Assembly (NCBI GenBank): GCA_001599815.1
Contig: BCIA01000005.1
Span: 1,653,088-1,717,087, forward strand
Origin: Furcasterigmium furcatum
Taxonomy: Eukaryota; Ascomycota; Sordariomycetes; Glomerellales; Plectosphaerellaceae
Length of the DNA stretch: 64,000 bases
Direction of reading: 5' to 3'
Position numbers and translations under genes: made by a program. Positions 35,150-47,209 of the stretch are shown one piece after another (position 1 is the first letter of the stretch; every line of letters starts with the position of its first letter). The notes under the pieces were generated by a model, which did not search any database, was not told where the DNA came from, and worked only from the letters and a program-made list of their open reading frames with translations.

Positions 35150-36202
35150 ATGCTTCCCTCATTACGGACAGCTGCCCTCGCAGCCACGGCCTTCTTCTCA
35201 GTCGCTTCGGCACAGGCTTGCAACAACTCGCCTGACCTCTGCGACCGGGCCTACAACAACATCACCCACATGGGCGCCCACAACGCCGCATTCCTGCGCG
35301 ATGACAGCACATCAAACTCCCTCGCCGGTAACCAGTTCTTCAACGCCACCCGCGCCCTCGACGCCGGCCTCCGCCTCCTCCAGGCCCAGGTCCACTACGT
35401 GAACGACACCCTCCGCCTGTGCCACTCGACCTGCGGCCTCCTCGACGCCGGCCCCCTGGAGGACTGGCTCGCCCCCATCAACACCTGGATCGACGCACAC
35501 CCCAACGACGTCGTCACCATCATCCTTGTCAACTCCAACGACCAGGACGCCGCCACATTCGGCGCCGCCTTCGACGCCTCCGGCATCAGCAAGCACGGCT
35601 ACGCTCCCCCCTCCCCGGCCGCCTTCACCCCCTGGCCGACCCTCCAGGCCCTCATCGACGCCAACACCCGCCTCGTCACCTTCATCGCCTCCATCACCGC
35701 CTCCGCGGACCACCCCTACCTCCTCCCCCAATTCGACTTCGTCTGGGAAACTCACTTCGAGGTCACCGCCCCCTCCGGCTTCAACTGCACCCTCGACCGC
35801 CCCAGCAGGGCCGGCACCGCCGAGGCCGCCCTCGCCGCCGGCATGATCCCGCTCATGAACCACTTCATGTACCAGCGCATCACGGACACCATCCTCATCC
35901 CCGCCGAGCCCGAGGTCGACGACACAAACTCCCCCGCCACCAGCGGCACAGACGGCGCCCTCGGCGCCCACGCCCAGCTGTGCCAGGGCCAGTGGGCCCA
36001 CGTCCCGACCTTCGTGCTCGTCGACTTTTACGACCGCGGCCCCGCCATGGACACCGCCGACAGGATGAACGGCATCTCCGCCGCCCAGGGACGGACCGTG
36101 TCCAGCGAGAGCGACGAGAACGGGGCCACGGCGCCGGGCAGGGGGAGGATGGAGACCGGCGCGCTGGTGGCGTTCCTGGCGGCGGCGGTGATGCTTTTCT
36201 GA
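35150..36202 (+). CDS. PLC-like phosphodiesterase, predicted GPI-anchored
   Basis: An intronless 350-aa protein. Signal peptide residues 1-21 ([21 protein letters not shown]); C-terminal hydrophobic tail ([13 protein letters not shown]) preceded by a small-residue, Gly/Ser/Ala-rich stretch, typical of a GPI-anchor signal. Catalytic-type histidines are in [12 protein letters not shown] (His44, possibly His40) and RLCHSTCG (His92), as in the PI-PLC X-domain-like TIM-barrel family. [12 protein letters not shown] follows as expected. These fungal secreted proteins lack the Y, C2 and EF-hand parts of signalling PLCs and their substrate is unclear. Several N-x-S/T sites (e.g. NIT, NAT, NDT) fit an extracellular, glycosylated protein. 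The start is the Met at the signal peptide; the frame is open further upstream, but no signal peptide would result. Confidence 0.87.
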   Translation: MLPSLRTAALAATAFFSVASAQACNNSPDLCDRAYNNITHMGAHNAAFLRDDSTSNSLAGNQFFNATRALDAGLRLLQAQVHYVNDTLRLCHSTCGLLDAGPLEDWLAPINTWIDAHPNDVVTIILVNSNDQDAATFGAAFDASGISKHGYAPPSPAAFTPWPTLQALIDANTRLVTFIASITASADHPYLLPQFDFVWETHFEVTAPSGFNCTLDRPSRAGTAEAALAAGMIPLMNHFMYQRITDTILIPAEPEVDDTNSPATSGTDGALGAHAQLCQGQWAHVPTFVLVDFYDRGPAMDTADRMNGISAAQGRTVSSESDENGATAPGRGRMETGALVAFLAAAVMLF

Positions 36203-36737
36203 TCGTGGAGTTTCGATTGCTTAATTTTACCGGAGGTGCATAGCGAGGCGTCTGGGCATTAAGGAGCGTTTGATTCTTACGAGACCGGGCATATGGACTC
36301 CAGGGAGGATGGGAAATCAGGAAACAGTGCATTGAGATGCACGCATAGGAGTCTGGAATTGACTCCGCCTGATACAGGCATTCCTCCAATGCTTCACTGG
36401 GATTATTGATTAAATAATATCTTTCAAATTCCCCAACTGCAAGTTCCTCGTTATTGGTTCTCATGAGGGTCCGGAAAAGTTGTCGGCCCTCATGACCAAG
36501 TCGACTGGACTTCAGGTCAAGCCTCAGATGTTTGAGATGACCTCTCTCTTGACCTTATGGAATCGAGATAGGCTCTAACTACACTAGAGGTAATTTTAAG
36601 GAATACGAAATCGGTCTCAATTCTCTATGCAATCTAGATTAAGCGTCGCAGAAAACCCTCCAACACATCTGATAATTCTTCAAACAAAGACACAAACTTA
36701 TGAAATAGCCCCCCCAAGATGGGCATTTTCAGATGCA
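36203..36737. other. Convergent intergenic region
   Basis: Between the PLC-like gene and the Ca2+ ATPase, both ending here. AT-rich; no gene. Confidence 0.5.
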
Positions 36738-39700
36738 TCATGGCTTGATCTTCTCATCGCGAACAATCCCCGACACGACCACAGTAGGAGTGGCGGCCGC
36801 CTCGGCGTCACTTTCCTTCTCCGTCTTCCTCGTGAGTTTGCCGGCGACCTTCGCCCATGCACCCCCCAAAGCCGTAAAGACGACCGCGAATGGCCTGCAA
36901 ACGACGGCTGCTGCGGCGGCAAACCATGCGTCAGGGAATATGCGGATGACAATCGCCCACGGAAGACAGAACATGGCAACGACGACGGAGATGGCCCATT
37001 GCGTCCCATCAAGACCGCCGGGGTTGATCTGGAAGGCGCGCGATCCGACAAAGATAATGGCTACTTGGAGGCCAACCATGAGGCAGTTGATGACGATGAA
37101 GAATGGGTTGCGATGGACTCCCTCGAATATATTGAACTTGTTGTCGAGGCGGCGGTTGTTGAATTCGTTGAAGATTTGCATCCAGACAAAGGTGTTGAAG
37201 ATGACGGTATCGAGCTCCAGCTTCTTCTGCGGGTCTGACAGGTCGTAGTCGAGGATCTGGCCGCCGGCGAAGTAGAGCACGAAGGTCACGACGAGCTGAT
37301 AGATGCTCTGGCCGACAATCATCTTCCACATCTATAGTGTGTCTTTGTCAGTTCCTGGTACTGCATCATCTCGCACGTCAGACCTGGGCAACGACCTACG
37401 TTGGTGGTAATGAGGGGCTTCTTCTTTCCCTGTGGAGGGCGGTCTAGGATCTTCTCGGTGGGAGGGTCTGTGGCCAGAGCCAGGGCGGCGAATGTATCCA
37501 TAATCAGGTTTACCCAAAGAAGCTGAACGGCCTTAAGTACGGGCTTCATGTCGGGGTCATAGACTGCGGTGACAAACGCCAGGATGACAGCCGTAATGTT
37601 GACCGTAATTTGGAACTACCAACCCGCATGGTCAGTACCAAATTTCCATATGGACAAGTTCTGAGTCCAATTAACAGATGGCTCTTACCTGGAGAAACTT
37701 CTGAACAGCGTCATTGACAGCTCGTCCCCACTTGAGTGCTGTGATGATGGAAGTAAAGTTGTCATCCATGAGGATAATGGCAGAAGCCTCCTTGGCAACT
37801 TCGGTACCCGAGATTCCCATTGAGAATCCCACATCTGCGGCCTTGAGAGCGGGGGCATCGTTTGTTCCGTCACCAGTAACGGCGACTGTTTCACCCAGAG
37901 CCTTCAGCCTTGAGACAAGGATCTTCTTGTCCTCGGGGGACGAACGGGCAAGGACCTGGAGTCGAGGCAGGGTGGCATCCAAGTCTGCCTCAGAAAGGCG
38001 TCGGAACTCAGGGCCCTCCATCACAACACCATCAGTATAGATGCCACACTCGACGGCAATCGCCTTTGCAGTCCTGGCGTTGTCCCCAGTAACCATGCGA
38101 ACAGTCACGCCGGCTTTGTTGGCCTTCCGGACGGCTTCTGGAACTCCGGGCCGAACGGGATCCTGAATACCGGTGACGCCGATGAAAACCAGGTCGTGGA
38201 GAAGCTCTCCAAACTCCACATGGCCTTCAGGTTCACCCGTAGGTGGCCACTGCTGATAGTCCTGGTAAACGAGACTGATGGTACGTAGAGACCTGCTCGC
38301 ATAGCGGTCGATGGTGTCTCGAAGTGACTGCCTGTCCGCAGCGAGGAGAGGCTCAACCTCGGCGGTTTGGGGGTTGACCTTGCTGGAGCAGTAGCCGAGA
38401 AGAATTTCGGCGGCGCCCTTGACGAGCAGGCGGAAACCTCCAGACCTGAGCCGTACAACAGCGCCCATGCACTTTTTGCCAGAATCAAATGGCATCATGT
38501 GTACGACCTGTTCGTTGGCGCGGGTCTCAGAGAGCGACTGAAGGCCGACATGGTTGGCCAGTTCGAGAAGTGCGGTCTCCGTCTTGGATCCGATGAAGAC
38601 TGGCTTCCCGTCTTCCTCGCCCTCGAATGCGGTGGAGTTTAGGGCGATCGAGTGAATGATGAGATTTTTGAAAGCAGGCGTTAGAGAAGACGCCCAGGAG
38701 GAAACAGATTGCTCGGACGACTCTGCGGTTTCTGAGTCTGAGAAGCTGGACGAGCCGAAAGTGCCCGCTACAACGGTCATCTTATTGGTAGTCTGCATGC
38801 CCGAGATTAGTCGTAAATTCGATATGTACTGGGTATGTCGCTGCTGTTTGACGTACCAGAGTGCCTGTCTTGTCAGAGCAAATAGCTGTTGCGTTGCCCA
38901 TGGTCTCACATGCCCGAAGCACGCGCACAAGATTGTTTTCCTTGAGCATCCTCGTCGTGGCAAACGCGAGAGCTAAGGTGACCGCAAGAGGAAGGCCCTC
39001 GGGCACAGCCACGACGATAATCGTGACCGCAACGATGAGGATGTCCATGAAGGTCGAGGCCTTGTCGGTAGCAGGACGGGTATCTCCGGGTAGGCTGGCA
39101 GCGAAGCGAAACAACAAAACAAAGAAGAGCAAGCCGGCTGCCGTGCTTCCGAGCTTTGCGATGGCCATAGCAAGTCCCTCGAGTTTCTGTTGCAGCGGCG
39201 TGGCGTCTGTCTCGGTACGGACGGACATCATGATTTTCCCAAAGCTGCTGTTAACACCGACTGACGTGCAAACACAAGTTCCGACGCCTGGGGATTCGTT
39301 AGCACCTACGCTGTGGAAGGGTAGGGTGTTGTGATGCCGAAGTACATACCCTCCAGGACCTTGGCACCTGAAATGATGAAAGGGTCGAGACCACGTGTGG
39401 ACTGTCCAGACTCGAGTGACCTCATAACAAGCGCGCCACCAGTCTTCTTGATGGCGTCCGACTCTCCTGTAGCAGATGATTCATCGCACTTGAGGTCGTG
39501 ACCGTCGATGAAAACAGCATCGACAGGCACGAGATCGCCAGGCTCAAGATGCAGCACATCTCCGACGAGGACGTCGTATACGCTGATCATGACAGGTTTC
39601 CCAGAACGAGTGACCTTGACTTCGCGTTCTTCTTTCTTGGCATTGAGTCTCACAAAAGCGCGCTCCTTCTGCCAGTCGTTGAGCGAGCCGACTAGGGTGA

Positions 39701-40394
39701 CGATCAAGATAGCCACACAGATAGCAACTCCCTCGACCCAGTCAACCGGCATCGGGGCGCCTGGCTCATGGGCAACACCAAAGGTTTCATAAAGACCTAG
39801 AGCCAGGGAGATGACTGCGGCCACGGTGAGCAGGATGAGGACTTTGTCGTTGTAGGCATTCCACATGAGCTTCCACAGAGGGGTAGCCGTCTTGGCGGGC
39901 AGGACATTGCGATTGTAGACCCGGATGCGATCTTCAAAAGGCGCGGCGCCTGGCTTGGTGTTGGCATGTTGAGGCGATGATTTCGATGTCTCTGACGACA
40001 GGTGTTGGTCCACGGCCTGCCGGAAAGAGACACGCTCAGGGACGGTCGTCTCATCCACACTGAGGCCGGCATGGATGTCTGTTTGCAGGCCACGGGACAG
40101 ACCGTCAAGACCTCCGAGGGCGCGAAAAGCGTCAAGAGACTTGGGGTCCAGGAGCTTGTTGAGCTGACCTGGCGAGAAGGCGAACGGGTTATCGTCGACC
40201 TTGAAGTCTGCCTCTGAGCCTGGATCCGGCCGCAAAGCAGTCTCGGGATCCTCCAACACGCTTGCGGCCCTGCTGGCAGTCGCGGGGGTCAAGAATGGGT
40301 CGGATGCAGCGGACATGATGGTGTCCGCTTGACTTAGGGAGCGCTCCCGCGTCTCAATGTGGAGTACGGGAGGTGCGAGTCTGTCTTTCTCCAT
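36738..40394 (-). CDS. PMCA-type (Pmc1-like) Ca2+-transporting P-type ATPase
   Basis: Predicted 1129-aa P2B-type pump in five exons (40394-39350, 39287-38857, 38792-37689, 37615-37400, 37331-36738); all junctions keep phase. It shows the actuator motif SSATGES, PEGLP in TM4, the phosphorylated Asp487 in [17 protein letters not shown] in the nucleotide domain, [14 protein letters not shown] and the hinge [15 protein letters not shown], then the TM5-10 block with [21 protein letters not shown]. It exports cytosolic Ca2+, usually into the vacuole in fungi, with ATP. The N-terminus (~150 aa) is long and Ser/Thr/Pro-rich as in fungal Pmc1 orthologues; the start may also be the Met 26 codons downstream. 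The upstream 1.9 kb holds five GTGGCAGTG sites that match a calcineurin/CrzA element. Confidence 0.94.
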
Positions 40395-40668
40395 GTTGAG
40401 TTGTAGAAGAGTTCGAGGACCAACAATGAGCCGCTGAAGGGGACTTTGACGCTTGACAAGCTTGTATGGCTGAAAGAATGCCCAATGATAGAGAGGGCAG
40501 TGAAAGTCAAGAGATGGCTAAGGATGCTTCTGCTGGATGTCATATCTCGCCCAATGTTGCAGTAGCTGTAGAGTTCTAATATACCAAACGAAGGTGGCGG
40601 AGTAGAATCGACCTGGATCGAGTTGTCGATATGAGATGGTGAAGTTGATCTTTGATGTGATAGTGACT

Positions 40669-41490
40669 GTGGCAGTGCTGGTGGGTTCTTGCAGGTCAAG
40701 TTGATGAATGACCATCGTCGCCTTCGGAGGCACGGGCTATCCCGATGAACGCGGGAACAACGCCGAGAGCTCTGGAACGGTCCCACAACGCCTCCAAACG
40801 GGACCAATTGAAACCGTTGAATGCAAATTATTCTTTCTGGATTATCAAGTCCCCCATGTTGAAAGTGGCAGTGCTGTTGGGGTGATGTTTTGAGGCCGGA
40901 AAGCCGGTAGATTATCTTGACAGACGGAGCGTTCCGAAACTCTAAAGACTAACGTGGAGCTGTTGGAGATGGATGATGAATCTCATGACTCGGAGCAGCT
41001 AGCTATCGCCGTCCCTTTTTCATGTCGTCTTGCTTTTGAACTTCCTGGCTGGTCTGTGGAGGTACTTCGAAGTCGCGGATGGGGAGGAGCCCTCATCGCT
41101 ATGACTAGCTTTTCGTGCTACGATGGTCCGATGCCAGTATCAAAAGGCAATGTTTCTTTTTCTTACGAAATACAGCCCATTCCAATCTTTCACGTGATGA
41201 TTCCTTCGACCATCCATGGCCAGTACGGCACCCTAGTCACGGAGTTCATGGAGAAGTGAGAGCCCCCCAGAAAGCCTTGCCTGCAAAGACATCGGGAGCT
41301 GCTCCACGGACATGTTGCTACCACAAAGCAAGACTCGACCTGAAAAACACCTACCTGTGAGACGGGAAAGCTCCGATAAATCGCTCCTTTGGTATTGATT
41401 CTGCGCGCGAATTTCTCCCGTTTCCCGCCGGCAGTGGCAGTGTTGATCGTGATCGGTTTTCTTCCGATGTTACATGTCACAGTGGCAGTG
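40669..41490 (+). promoter_or_regulatory. Four GTGGCAGTG sites, probable calcineurin/CrzA (Crz1) response elements
   Basis: Exact 9-mers at 40669-40677, 40865-40873, 41434-41442 and 41482-41490, each followed by CT or TT, so the shared core is GTGGCAGTGYT. They lie 275 to 1,090 bp before the Ca2+ ATPase start. From memory, the element proposed for Aspergillus CrzA is G[T/G]GGC[T/A]G[T/G]G, which each copy fits at every position. Pmc1-type pumps are classic calcineurin-Crz1 targets. By equal-base arithmetic a given 9-mer is expected about 0.015 times in this region, so chance is unlikely. Confidence 0.65.
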
Positions 41491-41824
41491 CTCCTAGCCT
41501 GATCGCCTTGTCGGGGCCATTATCGTGCCATACTGTGAAACGACTCTCCCGTGATGCGGACAGGAGATGATCTAGACACCTCTCAGAGCCTGTGTTGGTG
41601 TGTTCACTTCTGCCCCTGTACCCCTCGACGATGCATGTGGGGGTGGGGCGGCCTGTCCCCATACACCCGCTATGTCAGACTTGGGCAAGAGGGGATGCGG
41701 GGTGAAAAGAAGCTTAACCACGATAGGGTTTCCTCTGGCGGTTTCTAGGATAAACACTACAGTCGGTCTCCAACCGTGTGGTTAGTCCGGTCCAGCGCAG
41801 GTAGTGCGAGTAACTACTGTTGCA

Positions 41825-41896
41825 CAGCCCCTCGGGGCTATCCCGACCTTACCGTTGATCCAGCCCCCCGGAGCTATCCCGACCATACCGTTGATC
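41825..41896 (+). repeat. 36-bp tandem repeat, two copies
   Basis: Copy 1 is 41825-41860, copy 2 is 41861-41896. Both read CAGCCCC-CGG-GCTATCCCGACC-TACCGTTGATC with three or four differences. A weaker remnant (GCTTCGGGTTGATCC) follows near 41910-41925. Confidence 0.85.
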
Positions 41897-42037
41897 CTAT
41901 CTCGCTCACGAGCTTCGGGTTGATCCGATGGCACGCCCCTGACTGCGACGCAGACAGACCAATGCTGCCGGAACAGTCCATGAGCTCCTGGGAACCACTG
42001 AACCAGCACGACTCGAAGCAGGGATATTCAATCTCAG

Positions 42038-42046
42038 CACTGCCAC
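42038..42046 (-). promoter_or_regulatory. Fifth GTGGCAGTG site, opposite orientation
   Basis: CACTGCCAC on the plus strand, followed on the minus strand by CTG, so the 12-mer GTGGCAGTGCTG is identical to the first two copies. It is 290 bp upstream of the MFS gene and 1.6 kb from the pump, so it could serve either gene. Confidence 0.55.
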
Positions 42047-42335
42047 CCCCGCATCCTCAACCTGGTTACCCCAGGCCATTCACGCTAGGGTTACTCAACA
42101 TCCTAGCACTTCACTACAGCTCTGGGGTGCCACGACTCGCCCTTGTCCAACACCATCAATCATGAGCAGGAAACTCCTGTATCTTCAGTGAAGCATAACT
42201 AGGCTGTGCTCGCCAGGTCTCAATCCAGATGTGATTCTGCCCTGCCAACAAGAGGTGCTCCAAGTCAGGAGTTACACTGCCCACCCTCACAATTCGGGTT
42301 ACGGCCTCACCGTCCAACATCTTGGTTTACTACTC

Positions 42336-44321
42336 ATGATGGAGAAGCCGGAAGTCATCCTTGTCTCCGACATTGCCGACGAGCAACCCATTCCGGCTCC
42401 CAAGGAGATCAGGAACTGGAGGGTGTATATGTATTGTATCGGCGTCTGTATGGGATCTGTTGCTCTCGGTACGCCCTTCTCCTACAGCCCATTGCAAGCC
42501 CACCTACAAGCACTCTTTGACTGACCTATGTCAAACTCGTCAGGTTACGATGTATCCGTCATGGGTGGCACATTGATCCTCCCATCTTTCGAGCAGGAAT
42601 TTGGCCTCGTGAACAAGACGCAGAGGCAAATGGATGACCTGACCTCGAACATCGTCTCATGCTTCCAAGCAGGCATGTTTGCTGGTGCTCTGGCTTCCTA
42701 TCCTCTGTCGGACCGCTGGGGCCGCAAGATATGCATGACAATCGCAGCCGTTGTTTTCCTGATTGGAGCATCCATGCAGACCGGCTCTCCCGGAATTGTC
42801 GAGCTTATCATGGTTGGCAGAGCCGTTGCCGGTCTCGGAATTGGTGCTGCCGCACCTGTCATCCCGGTGTAAGTGGCCCTAACTTCAGACTGGAGCTATT
42901 TCGGTGCCCAGCCTTTCGAGTTGAAGACTGACCGAGATGATAGCTACATCGCTGAAATTGCTCCTCCAGCTATCCGCGGAAAACTCATCGGCTTCTTTGA
43001 GATCGGCTCTCAGGGAGCCCAGATGTGTGGCTTCTGGGTAAACTATGCCGTGAACAAAACCCTAAGCCCTGACTGTCAGTTTTCCGGCCCTCACGTACAT
43101 CCCTACCAGCATGGTCGTGCTATGCTCATTTTCCCAAACTAACTCGCGATTAGCCAGCACTCAGTGGAGGGTCCCTCTCGGTCTCCAGCTCCTCCCCGGC
43201 GCTGTATTCATCGCCGTCCTCCCATTCTGCCCAGAGTCGCCTCGATGGCTCTGTGCTAAGGATCGGTGGGAAGAAGCCGAGAAGGTCATGGCTGACGTCC
43301 GCCGGCTCCCTATATCGCACCCCTATGTGGCCAGGGAGTTGCGTGAGATTCGGGCTGAAGTCGAGTTCGAGGCACATCTTGCTTCTATTCGTCCCGGACT
43401 AAAGGGCAAGCTCCGAGATCTCTTTAAAAAGGGTATCCGTAACCGTTTGGCCATTGGCCTGTGTCTCATGATGTAAGAGATCTGAACTTGGACATGGATG
43501 ATTCCTCCGTCAGCGTCACTAATCACTGGCTTTTCAGGTGTCAAAACATGACTGGCGTCAACATCATCACGTACTACTCACCGCGGATCTTCGCAACCCT
43601 TGGTATTCAGTCAACTGATCTCAAACTGTTTGCTACTGGATTTTACGGAGTGGCAAAAACCGTGGGCATGATCATCTTCACCTTCTGGGTTGCTGATCAT
43701 CTCGGTCGACGCAAAGGCTTGATTTGGGGCGCCTTTGTTGGTGCTGTCCCTATGGTAAGCTATTCCAGCAATCCTGGCCACTCAACTTTCAGTATGCTAA
43801 GGGTCGATAAACGTGAAAGCTCTACCTCGGAGGCTACGTCATGAAGAATGACCCCGAGAAGGTTGCTGCCGCTGGCGGAACGAGCATGTCAGGCTGGGGC
43901 TACCTCGCCATGGTCTGCGTGTACCTCTACGGCGTCATATACTGCGCCACATGGCAAGGTATCACTTGGCTTTATGTAGCGGAGATCTATCCTCTGTACC
44001 TTAGATCTCTCTGCATGGCCCTGACCATTGCGGATGAAAGGCTCTGGTCATACGTCGTCTCCCGATCTACTCCGTATATGATTTCCGACATTGGTTACGG
44101 AAGTAAGTTGTCATCCCTGAGAGACTCTGGACGAAGGTTCCTAACCCCAAATAGCATACTTCTTTTTTGGAGCCCTCATGATCTGCATGGGTTTCTGGGC
44201 ATGGTGGTGCATCCGCGAAACCAAGGGCATTCCCATTGAGGAGATGGACTTGCTCTTCGGCGCACCACACTCCCGAGTGATCGACGACGAGACTCCCGAG
44301 AAAGCGGAGGTGTCGTCCTAG
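42336..44321 (+). CDS. MFS sugar/quinate transporter, 12 TM, seven exons
   Basis: Predicted 524-aa protein in seven exons (42336-42468, 42544-42868, 42944-43074, 43154-43472, 43538-43754, 43820-44102, 44155-44321); all phases agree. Motifs: PAPKEIRNWRVY before TM1, YDVSVMGGTL in TM1, DRWGRKI, PESPRWL, CQNMTGVNIITYYSPR in TM7, ADHLGRRK, and RETKGIPIEEMDLLFG at the end. This is the quinate-permease-like branch of sugar porters. Compared with the transporter at 18244 it has three more introns and no long tail, and most residues differ, so they are old paralogues. A second Met (MEKPEV) directly follows the first. It lies opposite the Ca2+ pump and may share its regulatory region. Substrate unknown. 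Confidence 0.88.
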
Positions 44322-45109
44322 GTCATGGCAAAAGCAGATGGTACCGTCTACCTTGGCTAGAATATCGATGGATTTCCTCGGACTGACAAGACTCAGGTCC
44401 GGCAACATACAACCATGTTGGCTCACCATCTGCCCGTTCAGGGGCCATTTCGGCACATTGCAGAGCCCAGATGGCGGTAAAATTGGGGTGGTTGAGAGCT
44501 CCAACCACGATTCCACCCACAACGTTCACTTTTCAACACCACAGGCCATGCGTACCATGCGAACCCCCTCCGTTCATTAACAGACTGTATCTGACCGTAC
44601 TTGCTTTTATATATGCCGTTGATCTCATTTTTTGCCGCCATCGTACGAAGAAACTAGCAGTATCAATCAAACAAAATCTTGCGCAAGAACCACCTTGTTT
44701 TGTGTCTCCTATTCACGAGTCCCAGACTCCCAGCCCAGGCCCATCTTGGTGGAGGGACATGCTTACATTCGATATCGCGCACCAAAGGAAAATCTGAGGG
44801 TACTACAAGAGGCTGGTGATCTTTCGTGGTGGCTGCGCTGCATGGCTGGATGCAAGGCCGACGAAAGGCGGGCAAAGGACACAGCAGGGATACTTCAGGC
44901 CACACATACTCCTAGAGCAAAATACTGAGTGAGTTTCTCTGATGTTAAGGAGGCAGACAGGCAGGCATCTGGTCTGGTGGCTGCATACACTGTTAGTCAT
45001 AGCAAGACTCCATGGTTAACCATTGTCTCAATTTGTACACGCCATGCTGTTCCGTCATCCTCCCCGAGGCTAAGTATGTGATAAAACCCCTTCACCTCGC
45101 CGCGATGCC
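44322..45109. other. Convergent intergenic region
   Basis: Between the MFS gene and CDC37, which converge. No gene seen. Confidence 0.5.
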
Positions 45110-46692
45110 TTACTCCGGGTCAGGAGCAAACCCCGACTCAGACTTCTCCGAGCTGTGCGTGTTCGCAGACTCCATGTCCTTGAGCGCCTTCTTGCCCTCC
45201 TCCGTCGTGGCATCGATGATCTGCTCCTCGAGACTGAGGATACCGGCCTGCAATCCCAAGTGTTAGTAACTTGCAACGCGGCATCCGCAAACGACCGCCA
45301 GAGACTTACCTCGCCGAGCTTGCCCACGATGTCCTCCGCCTCCGGCACGCTCATCTGCCCCAGCACCTCGTTCACCTTGTCCAGATTGCCCGTCTCCAGC
45401 GCCTTGCGGAACGCCTCGGAGAACCCGTCGAAGATCATCCGCGCCTCCTTGACCTCCACCTCCTCGCTGTCCACGGGCGGGATCCGGATCTTGATCTCCG
45501 TGCCCGGCTCCACGGCGTGCAGCTGGATCTGCTCCACGCCCTCCGGCTCGCTTGCCCGCTCCTTGATGATCTCCCTCGCGCGGTTCCGGATCTTCATGTA
45601 CGTCCCCTGCACGTCGTTCAGGAACACCTCCTGCGCCTGGTGCCCCTTGGTCGTCACCCGCTTGAAGAACATGACGACCCCGTCCTTCCCGAGCGCCCGG
45701 CAGTACTGCAGCAGCAGCGCCTGGTGCACGCACCGCCTGCATGCCTCGTCCTGCCCCTCCAGCGCCGCGTCGAACGCCAGCACGAGCAGCCCGTCCGTCT
45801 CCTTCTCCGTCAGGATCTCGGGGTTCTTCGACAGGAACGACAGGCTGCCCGAGTAGTCGTTCGGCTTGATCTGCGCGAACAGCTTCGCGACCGCCGACGC
45901 CTCGATCTCCTCGTCCTCGTCGTACGTGGCCCCCGCGCCCGCGACCTCCTTACCCTTGCCGGTGCTCATGTCGAAGTTGGGGTTCAGCAGCTCCACCTTC
46001 TTCGGCTCCTCCTTCTTCTCCCCGGGCGTGGCCTTGGCGACGAACGAGCTGTCAAAGCCCGTGTGGATGCTGTCGCTCGTGATCTTCCGCCCCTCCTCCT
46101 TCTCCAGCTCCGCGAGCTTGGCGAGCAGCTCCTTCTGCAGGCCCTGCACCTTGTTCAGGTGTCCCTCGACGCCCTCCAGCATGCCCTTGTACCTGTTCTC
46201 GACCTTCTTCTCATCCATCTCCTTGTTGACCTGGTCGAGCAGCGTGGCCATCATCTTGGAGAAGGACGGCAACGGCTCCGACTCGGTGTGCACGCCCTCG
46301 GGGCGGGGCGGGGGCTGGTCGTCCTCCGGCTTGCCCGCGGACTCCATGACGGCCTGGAAGGCGACCTCGCCGGGGTTGCGGGTCTCGGCCTCGGCGGCGC
46401 GGCGCTTCAGCGCCTCGAGGAGGCCGGAGATGCGGCGCATTAGGCCATCGTTGATGATGCGCTCGTACTTGAGCGTCTCGATCTGGTGCTTGCGCTGGGC
46501 GCGCTCCTGATGGATCTGCGACTGCTTCGCGCGGATGAAGGAGCGCTTGTCGACATTGGGATGGACCTCGACGTCCGAGTCGTCGGAGAGCTCGAGGTTG
46601 TCCTGGGGGGGCGATCAATGTCAGAAGAGCTTGATTGCCACGGGGTAGCTTAGAGCAGCGCGACTTACCCACTTGCTGTAGTCGAGAGGCAT
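45110..46692 (-). CDS. CDC37: Hsp90 co-chaperone Cdc37
   Basis: Predicted 484-aa protein in three exons (46692-46669, 46602-45310, 45247-45110). The first exon encodes only MPLDYSKW; joined to exon 2 it gives the conserved Cdc37 N-terminus with DNLELSDDSDVEVHPNVDK. Ser14 and Ser17 sit in the CK2 site needed for kinase-client binding. A long coiled coil follows (IETLKYERIINDGL, LEALKRRAAEAETR), then the middle Hsp90-binding domain (VAKLFAQIKPNDYSGSLSFL) and a C-terminal domain ending in an acidic tail. It delivers protein kinases to Hsp90 in the cytosol. The short first exon fixes the start with certainty. It is codirectional with MOT1, 517 bp downstream of that gene's stop codon. Confidence 0.95.
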
Positions 46693-47209
46693 CTTGGGCA
46701 GCTCGAGATTTCAGTTGTGGTATGATATGGCGTGTGTTTGTTTGGTGGTTGCCTCCAGTTCCACGAGGTCTCCAAACGTTGTTGTCTGTAGAAAGTTCTG
46801 GTAGGCTGAGCTTCGGTCGAGCTCTGGTGGCGGGGTTCAAGTCAGACAGCCCCGCCAAACGGCCTTATCTTATCGCCCCACCACTGACGGAAGAGAGACA
46901 CCCTTTTGAGGCTCTCATCCATGTTCACACGTCTTGGGGACATTGCACAAACGATCGGAAAACCGTGTCCTGAGTGAATGCAGCGCTTGTCGAATATAAT
47001 ACATACAGAGACATGTGTACAAAATAGGGCCTGTTTCCGCACCGCCCTAGACGAAAGCCTCCCGATGGCCCCTTTTTGGGCGCCAAAACCGTGAAACTCC
47101 TTCCCCTGAACTCCTCGCCGTCGTCACTATTCAGTTTCCCTTTCGAACCTGAAATTGCCCATGTCTTCTTTCCGAAAATCAACAACAGGGCCAAGCGATG
47201 GACCCCTCC
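46693..47209. other. Intergenic region, CDC37 promoter and MOT1 3' UTR
   Basis: Short region between two leftward genes. No gene or clear TATA box seen. Confidence 0.5.

Larger units (their letters stand above)
40395..42335. other. Divergent regulatory region between Ca2+ ATPase and MFS gene
   Basis: 1.94 kb without a gene, between two divergent start codons. It contains the five GTGGCAGTG sites and a 36-bp tandem repeat, both listed separately. Confidence 0.55.

Noticed and set aside
45271..46443. 390-aa open frame on the plus strand
   Set aside because: Antisense to CDC37, rich in Leu/Arg/His/Val from codon bias; no domain.
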